From NCBI GenBank assembly GCA_014763615.1, contig JACXVB010000006.1, forward strand, positions 62,001 through 126,000: a stretch of 64,000 bases of DNA, given 5' to 3'. The position numbers were made by a program, and so were the translations under genes. The notes below the pieces were generated by a model that saw only the letters and a program-made list of their open reading frames with translations, did no database searches and had not been told where the DNA came from. Source of the stretch: Sphingobacteriales bacterium. Lineage in GTDB: Bacteria > Bacteroidota > Bacteroidia > Sphingobacteriales > Sphingobacteriaceae. Below are positions 16,989 to 24,920 of the stretch, piece after piece (the stretch's first letter is position 1; each line of letters opens with the position of its first letter).

Positions 16989-16991
16989 TAG

Positions 16992-17828
16992 ATGAATTAT
17001 ATTGAGCTGGTTTTTACCCTCATTACAGATGAAGATTTTCATCAAGATTTGCTGATTAATACTTTAGGCAAACTAGGTTTTGATACTTTTGAAGAAACTG
17101 ATTTTGGTTTCAAGGCTTACATCTCAGCGGATAAATTTAATCAGACAGCAATCAATGAACAACTTGAGAGTTTTCATAATTTATTCACTTTCTCCTATGA
17201 AGTGAATCTAATTCCTCAAAAAAATTGGAATGAAGTATGGGAAAGTAATTTTGAACCTATTCAAATTGCAGATCAAGTTTATGTAAGAGCTACTTTTCAT
17301 CAGCCACAGCCAAATTTCAAACATGAGATTGTGATTGATCCTAAAATGGCTTTTGGAACAGGGCATCATCAAACCACCGCCATGATGATGGAATATCTTT
17401 TAGAAACAGATGTAAAAGAGAAAAGTATTTTGGATATGGGTTGTGGCACTGGAATTTTAGCCATATTGGCAAGTAAATTGGGAGCTAAAGATCTAGTAGC
17501 CATTGATCATGATGAAGTTTGCTACCAAAGCACTTTAGAGAATGCAGAATTGAATCATATCAAAAATATAAAAGCACTTTGTGGTTCTAAAGAGGCTATT
17601 CCTAATCAACAATTTGATATCATTTTAGCCAATATCAATAGAAATATTTTGATGGATCAGATGAAAGGCTATGCGTCAGTGTTAAAACCAGAAGGAACTA
17701 TTTTTTTTAGCGGCTTTTACGAATCTCCAGATCTTGATATCATTAATGAAGAAGCAAGAAAATACAATCTGAAATATATCAGTCATAAGAAAAAGGATAA
17801 CTGGGTGGCAGCTAAATTCGTAAAATAA
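16992..17828 (+). CDS. prmA: Ribosomal protein L11 methyltransferase
   Basis: A 278-residue SAM-dependent methyltransferase that trimethylates L11. An N-terminal substrate-recognition domain (1-100) is followed by the Rossmann domain with DPKMAFGTGHHQTTAMMMEYLL and the SAM-binding LDMGCGTGILAILASKLGA near 146-164. The HHQTT segment and the later ANINRNIL motif are typical of PrmA. Three bases after tpiA and four before mpl. Confidence 0.95.
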   Translation: MNYIELVFTLITDEDFHQDLLINTLGKLGFDTFEETDFGFKAYISADKFNQTAINEQLESFHNLFTFSYEVNLIPQKNWNEVWESNFEPIQIADQVYVRATFHQPQPNFKHEIVIDPKMAFGTGHHQTTAMMMEYLLETDVKEKSILDMGCGTGILAILASKLGAKDLVAIDHDEVCYQSTLENAELNHIKNIKALCGSKEAIPNQQFDIILANINRNILMDQMKGYASVLKPEGTIFFSGFYESPDLDIINEEARKYNLKYISHKKKDNWVAAKFVK

Positions 17829-17832
17829 GGTA

Positions 17833-19197
17833 ATGAGAGTACATTTTATCGCCATTGGAGGTGCAGCGATGCATAATCTAGCAATTGCCTTGCATCTCAA
17901 GGGTTTTGAAGTTACTGGTTCTGACGACTTTATTTACGAACCATCTAAAAGCCGGCTTCAAAATCATGGTATTTTACCAGAGCACAATGGCTGGCAAGCA
18001 GATTTAATCACTCATGATATCGATGCGGTTATTTTAGGTATGCATGCCCGTTTAGATAATCCAGAATTATTGAAAGCTCAAGAATTAGGTTTGACGATCT
18101 ATTCTTATCCTCAATACATCTATGAGCAATCAAAAGAAAAAAAGCGGGTTGTTATTGGTGGAAGTCATGGGAAAACCACCATCACATCCATGATTTTGCA
18201 TGTACTTCAATTTCATAAAAAGGATTTTGATTTTTTAGTTGGGGCGCAGATAGAAGGTTTTGACAATATGGTTAAACTTTCTGATGCACCAATAATTGTT
18301 ATTGAAGGCGATGAATATTTGGCATCACCCATAGATAGAAGGCCAAAATTTCACTTATATCAAGCAAATACTGCGATTATTAGTGGTATTGCATGGGATC
18401 ATATCAATGTGTTTCCAACTTTTGAGCGCTATAAAGAACAGTTTTCTTTATTTATTGATACCATTCAACAAAATGGGAAGCTAATTTTTTGTAAAGAGGA
18501 TGAAGTTTTAGCCGATTTAATAAAGACACATCAGTTTAAAAATGATTTAGAGGTTATTCCATATCAAACGCCTGATTATCAAATCGAAAATGGAAAAACT
18601 AGTCTCATCACTGAGTTTGGACAATTTGAATTATCCGTTTTCGGAAAACATAATCTGATGAATTTAACTGCAGCAAGATTGGTTTGTGAAGATTTAGGAA
18701 TTTCAACTTTCGCATTTTATCAAGGCATTCAAAGTTTTAAAGGTGCTTCTAAGCGTTTAGAGAAGATTGGGGAATCTAAAGCTGCTGCTATTTTTAAGGA
18801 TTTTGCGCACTCACCGTCTAAATTAAAAGCCACTATTGAAGCGGTTAAAGAACAATTCCCTGATAGAAAACTCATTGCTTGTATGGAGTTACATACTTTT
18901 AGTAGTTTAAACGAAGATTTTTTGTTAGAATACGCTGATACTATGAATGGCGCAGATTTTGCAGTAGTTTTTATCGATGAAAAAACTTTTATTCAGAAAA
19001 AGATGAAACCTTTTTCTGAGACGAAAGTCATACAAGCGTTTAAAAACGATAAATTAAAGTTTTTTAATCAACCAGAAAAAATAAAAAGCTATTTACTAAC
19101 GTTTAAATTCGATAATGTTAATCTGCTAATGATGAGTTCTGGAAATTTTGGTGGAATTGATTTAATGATGTTAAAAAAATTATTATTGCATGAATAG
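17833..19197 (+). CDS. mpl: UDP-N-acetylmuramate:L-Ala-gamma-D-Glu-meso-DAP ligase
   Basis: A 454-residue Mur-ligase-family enzyme that reattaches recycled murein tripeptide to UDP-MurNAc. The N-terminal nucleotide fold begins MRVHFIAIGGAAMHNLAIAL, the ATP P-loop is VIGGSHGKTTITSM near 112, and the central domain carries EGDEYLASPIDRRPKF and GIAWDHINVFP. It is Mpl rather than MurC by the AAMHNLA and GMHARLDNPEL segments. The pathway is peptidoglycan recycling in the cytoplasm. Last gene of the alt-glmU/tpiA/prmA/mpl run. Confidence 0.94.
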   Translation: MRVHFIAIGGAAMHNLAIALHLKGFEVTGSDDFIYEPSKSRLQNHGILPEHNGWQADLITHDIDAVILGMHARLDNPELLKAQELGLTIYSYPQYIYEQSKEKKRVVIGGSHGKTTITSMILHVLQFHKKDFDFLVGAQIEGFDNMVKLSDAPIIVIEGDEYLASPIDRRPKFHLYQANTAIISGIAWDHINVFPTFERYKEQFSLFIDTIQQNGKLIFCKEDEVLADLIKTHQFKNDLEVIPYQTPDYQIENGKTSLITEFGQFELSVFGKHNLMNLTAARLVCEDLGISTFAFYQGIQSFKGASKRLEKIGESKAAAIFKDFAHSPSKLKATIEAVKEQFPDRKLIACMELHTFSSLNEDFLLEYADTMNGADFAVVFIDEKTFIQKKMKPFSETKVIQAFKNDKLKFFNQPEKIKSYLLTFKFDNVNLLMMSSGNFGGIDLMMLKKLLLHE

Positions 19198-19236
19198 GAA
19201 TTTCTTTAACTTTGCAAATGATTAACTTTAGGTTAA
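19186..19236 (+). promoter_or_regulatory. Promoter TTG-N18-TAACTTTG plus small palindrome upstream of the XRE gene
   Basis: TTG at 19186-19188 (inside the end of mpl) and TAACTTTG at 19207-19214 give an 18-base spacer. TTAAC-TTTAG-GTTAA at 19222-19236, just after the expected transcription start, is a possible autoregulatory site for the XRE protein. Confidence 0.5.
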
Positions 19237-19274
19237 AGATTAATTGTGTTTGAAAATTTAGATTTGGTTGAAAA

Positions 19275-19616
19275 ATGAAGTTATTAGGAAAAAAAATCAG
19301 ATTACTGAGACATCAAAAAGGATGGAGTCAGGAAGACGTTGCTAAGCAACTAGATATCTCAATCCCTGCATTTTCTAAAATAGAAACAGGTATTACTGAT
19401 ATCAACTTATCAAGATTAGAGCAGATTTCTGCTTTATTTGAGATGACAATTGTTGAATTATTAACTTACAATGATCCAGAGCAGGAAATTAAGAATGCAT
19501 CTGAATTAGAAATAGTCTCGAAGAAATTACAAGAACGTGAAGTAGAGGTGATTGAACTACAGAAAAAAGTAATTGAACTTTACGAAGAGATTAGAAATAT
19601 AAAAAGTTTTGTATAA
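19275..19616 (+). CDS. XRE-family DNA-binding protein with C-terminal coiled coil
   Basis: A 113-residue regulator. Residues 5-60 are a Cro/C1-type helix-turn-helix (KIRLLRHQKGWSQEDVAKQLDISIPAFSKIETGITDINLSRL), followed by a heptad-rich helix (VSKKLQEREVEVIELQKKVIELYEEIRNI) that probably dimerises. No effector or protease domain is present. Monocistronic, with its own promoter and a terminator shared with the convergent nfu-type gene. Target genes are unknown. Confidence 0.85.
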   Translation: MKLLGKKIRLLRHQKGWSQEDVAKQLDISIPAFSKIETGITDINLSRLEQISALFEMTIVELLTYNDPEQEIKNASELEIVSKKLQEREVEVIELQKKVIELYEEIRNIKSFV

Positions 19617-19617
19617 C

Positions 19618-19647
19618 AAAAAGCCCTCAATCGGAGGGCTTTTTTTA
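19618..19647. terminator. Bidirectional terminator between the XRE gene and nfu
   Basis: An 11-bp stem (AAAAAGCCCTC with GAGGGCTTTTT) with a 5-base loop, placed directly between convergent stop codons at 19616 and 19645. Confidence 0.9.
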
Positions 19648-20196
19648 TAATGCTTCAGAAACAACTTCCTTTACTTCTGGTACCATTCTTTGCAATAAAC
19701 TTTGAATTCCAGATTTTAAGGTAATAGTAGAAGAAGGGCAGCCACTGCAAGAACCTCTTAGTTCAACGGTTACAATACCTTCTTTAAAAGATTTATAACT
19801 TATGGCCCCACCATCTTGTTCAACAGCGGGTTTTACATAATCATTTAATATTTGCTGAATTTTGATTTCAACTTCAGAACCTTCAAAATTTATGTCTTCT
19901 TCAGATTTATTTTCTTGAACAGCATATTCTGACTCTACAGCTCCTTTAACAAACTCCTTTAAAATAGGCTCAATATCAGCCCAATCAGCATTTTCAGTTT
20001 TTGTAACGGTTACAAAATTACTCGCAAAGAAAACTCCGTTCACAAAATTGAACTTGTAAAGTTCGGTTGCAAACTTAGAATTTTCGGCACTTTCTTTTGT
20101 TGGATAATCTACACTACCGTTAATCAACAGCTTGTTTACAATGAATTTCATTGTCGCTGGGTTTGGCGTAGATTCTGTATATACGGTGATATTCAT
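19645..20196 (-). CDS. NifU-family Fe-S carrier (Nfu type)
   Basis: A 183-residue protein with an N-terminal Nfu_N-type domain (1-90, opening VYTESTPNPATMKFIVN) and a C-terminal NifU-like domain whose cluster-binding cysteines are C150 and C153 in LRGSCSGCPSSTITLKSGI. Nfu proteins pass assembled Fe-S clusters to target enzymes, complementing the isc operon 5.5 kb away. Monocistronic; a TACTTTTG element lies at 20216-20223. Confidence 0.93.
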   Translation of the reverse strand: MNITVYTESTPNPATMKFIVNKLLINGSVDYPTKESAENSKFATELYKFNFVNGVFFASNFVTVTKTENADWADIEPILKEFVKGAVESEYAVQENKSEEDINFEGSEVEIKIQQILNDYVKPAVEQDGGAISYKSFKEGIVTVELRGSCSGCPSSTITLKSGIQSLLQRMVPEVKEVVSEAL

Positions 20197-20215
20197 ATAT
20201 TTTAAATTTAAGCTT

Positions 20216-20223
20216 CAAAAGTA
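20216..20223 (-). promoter_or_regulatory. -7 element (TACTTTTG) of the nfu-type gene
   Basis: TACTTTTG on the minus strand, 19 bases before the ATG at 20196; no clear -33 partner. Confidence 0.45.
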
Positions 20224-20278
20224 CTCATCCTTCATCCTTAAGAAAGTATTACTTCCTAGTTTTTACCTCATCATGACT

Positions 20279-21622
20279 TTAAATTCCGGTGTAAGTAACT
20301 GGGCTTATTAGCTTGAGCTCATTTTTCACCTCTTCATTTACATTGAGGCTTTCAATAAATGAAGCAATTAATTCAGCATTTATTTTCTGATTTGTTCTTG
20401 TCAAATCTTTTAAAGCTTCATAAGGATTAGGATAATTTTCTCTTCTTAAAACAGTTTGAATAGCTTCTGCAACAACAGCCCAATTGTCATCTAAATCTTG
20501 CTGAATTACTTTTTGATTTAATAAAAGTTTATTTAAGCCTTTTATAGTTGATTTTATTGCGATAAGTGTGTGTGCAAAAGGGACCCCAATATTTCTTAAA
20601 ACCGTAGAATCAGTTAAATCTCTTTGCAATCTGCTTACAGGTAATTTAGCTGCTAAATGCTCAAATAGTGCATTTGCAATTCCAATATTACCTTCAGAAT
20701 TTTCAAAATCAATTGGATTTACTTTATGTGGCATAGCCGATGAACCCACTTCTCCTTCCTTAATCCTTTGTTTAAAATAATTCATCGATATGTAACTCCA
20801 AAAATCTCGATCTAAATCAAGAATGATATTGTTAATTCTTTTTAAACCATCACACTGAGCAGCAAAATAATCATAATGTTCTATCTGAGTGGTGTTTTGA
20901 GCTCTTTTTAGTTTTAAAACTTGCTCTACAAACTGATTTCCAAAGTTTTTCCAATTTACTAATGGAAACGCCACATGATGGGCATTAAAATTACCGGTAG
21001 CTCCTCCAAACTTAGCTCCGTATGGGATTTCTTTTAGCAAGTGTAATTGGTTTTCTAATCGCTCTACAAAAACCATCACTTCTTTACCCAAGCGAGTAGG
21101 CGATGCTGGTTGACCATGTGTATGCGCCAACATAGGTATATGTTTCCACTCTTTGGCTAATTGGTACAAAAGATCAATCAACTCTTGAATTTGTGGATAG
21201 TAAATTAAAGTCATTCCTGCTTTGAAAGAATAAGGAATTGCGGTATTGTTGATATCCTGAGAAGTTAAACCAAAATGAATGTATTCTTTAAAATCATTTA
21301 AACCTAATTGGTCAAACTTTTTCTTTAAAAAGTATTCAACAGCTTTTACATCGTGATTGGTCACTTTCTCAATTTCTTTAACCTCTTGTAAATCCTCGTT
21401 GGTAATATCATTAAAGATTCTTCTCAGCGCAGAGTAATTACTTTTATCAAAATTTTTTAATGCCGGAAGGGGGACTTCACATAAGGCGATAAAATACTCT
21501 ACTTCAACAAAAATTCGATAGCTGATTAAGGCAGCTTCGGAAAAATAAGCACTTAAACTTTTAGTTTGTTGATGATATCTTCCATCAACTGGAGAAATGG
21601 CATGTAAAGATGAAAAGGACAT
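20279..21622 (-). CDS. purB: Adenylosuccinate lyase
   Basis: A 447-residue enzyme of purine synthesis that cleaves SAICAR and adenylosuccinate, releasing fumarate. The fumarase-superfamily signature GSSAMPHKVNPIDFENSEGN near residue 290 contains the catalytic serine loop; THGQPASPTRLGKEV carries the catalytic histidine region, and FGGATGNFNAHH is typical of the PurB subgroup. Length is standard. It stands alone on the minus strand, divergent from the tetR efflux operon. Confidence 0.97.
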   Translation of the reverse strand: MSFSSLHAISPVDGRYHQQTKSLSAYFSEAALISYRIFVEVEYFIALCEVPLPALKNFDKSNYSALRRIFNDITNEDLQEVKEIEKVTNHDVKAVEYFLKKKFDQLGLNDFKEYIHFGLTSQDINNTAIPYSFKAGMTLIYYPQIQELIDLLYQLAKEWKHIPMLAHTHGQPASPTRLGKEVMVFVERLENQLHLLKEIPYGAKFGGATGNFNAHHVAFPLVNWKNFGNQFVEQVLKLKRAQNTTQIEHYDYFAAQCDGLKRINNIILDLDRDFWSYISMNYFKQRIKEGEVGSSAMPHKVNPIDFENSEGNIGIANALFEHLAAKLPVSRLQRDLTDSTVLRNIGVPFAHTLIAIKSTIKGLNKLLLNQKVIQQDLDDNWAVVAEAIQTVLRRENYPNPYEALKDLTRTNQKINAELIASFIESLNVNEEVKNELKLISPVTYTGI

Positions 21623-21737
21623 ATTATCTGGTTTGAATTGCTAAAATACGAAAATGGCTGACTTAAGGAAAGTGCGATTAGATTAAAATAATTGTCAATA
21701 CAGTCTCAGTTTTTAAATCTAAATATCATTTTATTTC

Positions 21738-21765
21738 GGAAACTTTGGAAATGTAAAAAGTTTCC
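21738..21765. promoter_or_regulatory. Candidate TetR operator, 9-bp perfect inverted repeat
   Basis: GGAAACTTT (21738-21746) and AAAGTTTCC (21757-21765) are perfect inverted copies with a 10-base spacer. The left arm overlaps the -33 TTTG and the right arm ends one base before the -7 element of the tetR promoter, the expected place for an autorepressor site. Binding is inferred. Confidence 0.65.
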
Positions 21766-21774
21766 ATAGTTTTG
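21744..21774 (+). promoter_or_regulatory. Promoter TTTG-N19-TAGTTTTG of the tetR efflux operon
   Basis: TTTG at 21744-21747 and TAGTTTTG at 21767-21774 with a 19-base spacer. A TTG start at 21772 lies inside the -7 element and is rejected in favour of ATG 21793. Confidence 0.75.
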
Positions 21775-21792
21775 CCCAGCGATTTAAATAAA

Positions 21793-22416
21793 ATGGAAAG
21801 TACGGAAGAACATATTTTAGTTGAGGCAGAAAAGCTTTTTATGAAGTTTGGGATGCGAAGTGTGACGATGGACGATATTGCTAAGCATTTAGGAATGTCA
21901 AAAAAAACCATTTATGCGCATTTTAGGGATAAGAATGACCTGGTAAAAAGCTTGATTACTAAGATGTTAAAAAATGATGAGTGTAATATGCAAGAATGTA
22001 TGAATCATTCTTCTAACGCCATTGAAGAGGTTTTTTTAATGATGAACTTTCTTAAAGAGATGTTATCTAACATCAATCCGATTGTTTTTTACGATCTGGA
22101 AAAATACCATAATGAAGCCTATAAAATGATGATGGAGTTTCACCAAAATCGCGTTTATCATTCCGTGAAAATCAATTTGGAAAGAGGGATTGCGGAAAAT
22201 ATTTTCAGACCAGAAATCAATACAGAAATATTAGCACATGCAAGAGTAGGGCAGATTAACTGGATTTTTGAGTCAGAACTCATTAAAAGCGGAAAGTTTA
22301 GTATGTACGATGTAATGTACGAATTAACGATGCAATTTTTACATGGAATTTGCACACTCGGTGGTCACGTTTTAATTAATAATTATACAAATCAGAATAA
22401 TCAAACCATCAAATGA
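21793..22416 (+). CDS. TetR-family repressor of the adjacent RND efflux operon
   Basis: A 207-residue regulator from ATG 21793. Residues about 5-52 are the TetR helix-turn-helix (ILVEAEKLFMKFGMRSVTMDD, then GMSKKTIYAHFRDKNDLV); the remainder is a helical ligand-binding domain without strong family signatures. Its stop overlaps the tolC-type start by 4 bases (22413-22416), so repressor and pump are one transcript. A palindrome inside the promoter suggests autoregulation relieved by pump substrates. Confidence 0.9.
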   Translation: MESTEEHILVEAEKLFMKFGMRSVTMDDIAKHLGMSKKTIYAHFRDKNDLVKSLITKMLKNDECNMQECMNHSSNAIEEVFLMMNFLKEMLSNINPIVFYDLEKYHNEAYKMMMEFHQNRVYHSVKINLERGIAENIFRPEINTEILAHARVGQINWIFESELIKSGKFSMYDVMYELTMQFLHGICTLGGHVLINNYTNQNNQTIK

Positions 22417-23756
22417 AAAAAAGAAGAATGCTAATTTTAGTGCTCTCAATTTTAAGTTTTGGAGTTGTAAATGCACAAACAGATACAACCAAAAGCCATA
22501 ATTTTAATCTTGAAGAGTGTATTCAATATGCTTATCAACATCAGACGAGCCTACTGAATGCAGATTTAGACCGTAAGATTGCGGATTCAAAAGTGAAGGA
22601 AACCATTGGAATAGGCTTACCGCAAATTGCTGGTACTGCTAATCTTCAAGATTACCTTAAAGTGCCGACATCTTTATTACCTGGTGAGTTTTTTGGGCAA
22701 CCGGGAACTTATATTCCTGTTAAGTTTGGTGTAAAGTATAACTCAAGTTTGAGCGCATCGGCCACTCAATTATTATTCAATGGAAGTTATCTGGTGGGTT
22801 TACAAGCTTCAAAAACCTACAAAGAACTCTCACAAAGAGCTTATGACCGAACAAAAATTGAAACCAATGTGGCTGTAACTAAAGCTTATTATATGGTGTT
22901 GGTAAACAATAAACAGATTGAGTTATTAAATGCCAACATCAATCAGTTAAAAGAACAGTTAGATCAAACAAAAGCTTTATTTAAAAATGGTTTTGCAGAG
23001 CAAATTGATGCAGATAGATTGACTGTATTATACAATAATCTGATTACCGAAAAGCAAAACATACTTCGTTCCTTAGAATTGGGCAAGAATGTTTTGAAAT
23101 TTCAGATGGGAATGCCAGTTGAAGATGATTTAACGCTAAGTGGAAGTATTGACGATGTGAGTTTAAGTAGTAAAGATTTGCCATTAACAGACTCTGCTAC
23201 TTACAGAAACCGAATTGAGTACAATTTAGCGCAAACACAGGTAAAACTAAATGCCTTATCATTAAAAAACACCAAAGCAGAGTTTTTACCAACGCTATCT
23301 GCTTTTGGAACAGGTTCTTTATCCTATCAGAACAATTCTTTCAGTAACTTATATGACAGAAATTATCCAACCCTATTCATTGGTTTGCAATTAAATATTC
23401 CAATTTTTAGTGGAGGTCAGCGCTACCAAAGAGTAAAACAAGCAGAATTTACGCTTAGAAAATCTGATCATGATTTATTGAATGCAAAAAATTCTATTAA
23501 TCTGGATATTCAAAATAGTATCACACAGTTTACTAACAGCTTAAATTCTTTAAAAAATCAAGAAAGAAACTTGGATTTAGCAAATGAAGTTTTGAGAGTG
23601 AGCAAAATTAAATATGAGCAAGGTGTTGGTTCTTCTTTAGAAGTTACACAGGCTCAAACATCTTTAAAAGAAGCTCAAAACAATTATATCAATGCTTTAT
23701 ATGATGCTTTAATCAGTAAAGTTGATACAGAAAAAGCAATAGGATCTATTAAGTAA
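22413..23756 (+). CDS. TolC-family outer-membrane efflux protein
   Basis: A 447-residue outer-membrane channel component. Residues 1-22 are a signal peptide ending VVNAQ; the mature part begins with FNLEECIQYAYQHQTSLLNADL, the typical TolC/OEP repeat opening, and has two long helical-hairpin halves (second half ends GSSLEVTQAQTSLKEAQNNYINALYDAL). It forms the exit duct for the RND pump encoded downstream. Translationally coupled to tetR and 26 bases ahead of the adaptor gene. Confidence 0.93.
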   Translation: MKKRRMLILVLSILSFGVVNAQTDTTKSHNFNLEECIQYAYQHQTSLLNADLDRKIADSKVKETIGIGLPQIAGTANLQDYLKVPTSLLPGEFFGQPGTYIPVKFGVKYNSSLSASATQLLFNGSYLVGLQASKTYKELSQRAYDRTKIETNVAVTKAYYMVLVNNKQIELLNANINQLKEQLDQTKALFKNGFAEQIDADRLTVLYNNLITEKQNILRSLELGKNVLKFQMGMPVEDDLTLSGSIDDVSLSSKDLPLTDSATYRNRIEYNLAQTQVKLNALSLKNTKAEFLPTLSAFGTGSLSYQNNSFSNLYDRNYPTLFIGLQLNIPIFSGGQRYQRVKQAEFTLRKSDHDLLNAKNSINLDIQNSITQFTNSLNSLKNQERNLDLANEVLRVSKIKYEQGVGSSLEVTQAQTSLKEAQNNYINALYDALISKVDTEKAIGSIK

Positions 23757-23782
23757 TTAACCTTATATCATACAATCATAAA

Positions 23783-24871
23783 ATGAAAAAATTAATTATC
23801 GTTTCAGCAGTTTTGTTTTTAGCAGCATGCTCAAACAAACCAAAAGATAAAAAAGCTCAGTTAGCTGATCTGAAGAAAAAGCAAGCTGAGTTAAGCACCC
23901 AAATTGCCAAATTAGAGGATGAAATAGGTGCTCAAAAAGATGTAGTGAAGAAAGATGTAAGTGTTTTTGTGGTAAACCCAACAACATTCAAAAAATATCT
24001 TGAAATACAAGGAAAAGTAGATGCAGAAGATAATGTTCAAGTGAATTCGGAAGTTCCCGGAGTGATTACTCATATTTATGCAAATGTGGGTGAAAGTGTA
24101 ACCAAAGGAAAGGTTTTAGCACAAATAGATGATGCCGTTTTACGTCAGAATATAGCGCAAGTACAAACTCAGTTAGACTTAGCTATCAATTTGTTTAACA
24201 GACAAAAAAATCTGTGGAATCAGAAAATTGGTACAGAAGTTCAGTTTTTAAATGCAAAGACCCAAAAGGAAATGCTAGAAAAGCAGATTGCAGTTTTAAA
24301 GCAGCAATTAGATATGTATAAGATAAAATCCCCAATTGCTGGTACAGTTGACCAAATGGATTATAAAGTAGGGCAAGCTGTACAACCAGGTGTACCAGGA
24401 ATTAGAGTAGTTAATGCAAATAATTTAAAGGCAAAAGCGATGGTTTCTGAGGCTTATGCAGGTGGAATTAATCAAGGTGATGAAGTTTTGGTTATTATTC
24501 CGGATGCTCCGGATTCTTTAGATACCAAAATTTCTTTTGCAGCTAAAACCATCGATCCAATGTCCAGAAGTTTTGGTGTTGAAGTAAAATTACCAAGTAA
24601 GAAAAACTATCGCCCTAATATGTTGGCCGTATTAAAAATTGTGGATTACACCAAAAAAGATGCTTTAGTTGTGCCAATAAAAGCAATTCAGAAATCAGAA
24701 AATGGCGATTTTGTGATGATGGTAGAAAATGGAAAAGCAAAAAAGGTTAACGTAAAAGTGGGTAATATCTACAATGGAAACGTTGAGATTTTATCGGGTC
24801 TTAAACCAGGCGATCAAATTGTTACTGAAGGTTTAAACAGTTTGAATGATGGAGATTCCGTTAAACTTTAA
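23783..24871 (+). CDS. RND efflux periplasmic adaptor lipoprotein
   Basis: A 362-residue HlyD/AcrA-type membrane fusion protein. LFLAAC at 11-16 is a lipobox, so it is anchored by lipid at Cys16. Residues about 27-52 form a short coiled coil (AQLADLKKKQAELSTQIAKLEDEI) before the usual beta-barrel and lipoyl parts, an addition I do not associate with E. coli AcrA. The lipoyl motif (GVITHIYANVGESVTKGKVLAQI), alpha hairpin and C-terminal barrel (VVPIKAIQKSENGDFV) follow in order. It bridges TolC and the RND pump. Confidence 0.93.
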   Translation: MKKLIIVSAVLFLAACSNKPKDKKAQLADLKKKQAELSTQIAKLEDEIGAQKDVVKKDVSVFVVNPTTFKKYLEIQGKVDAEDNVQVNSEVPGVITHIYANVGESVTKGKVLAQIDDAVLRQNIAQVQTQLDLAINLFNRQKNLWNQKIGTEVQFLNAKTQKEMLEKQIAVLKQQLDMYKIKSPIAGTVDQMDYKVGQAVQPGVPGIRVVNANNLKAKAMVSEAYAGGINQGDEVLVIIPDAPDSLDTKISFAAKTIDPMSRSFGVEVKLPSKKNYRPNMLAVLKIVDYTKKDALVVPIKAIQKSENGDFVMMVENGKAKKVNVKVGNIYNGNVEILSGLKPGDQIVTEGLNSLNDGDSVKL

Positions 24872-24920
24872 TTAATCAAATAAAAAATTAAGGATAGCAA
24901 GTCCAAAAAATAAAAGCTAA

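Noticed and set aside
21772-21792. Longer start (TTG at 21772) for the tetR gene
   Set aside because: It lies within the TAGTTTTG element; ATG 21793 gives the usual TetR N-terminus.
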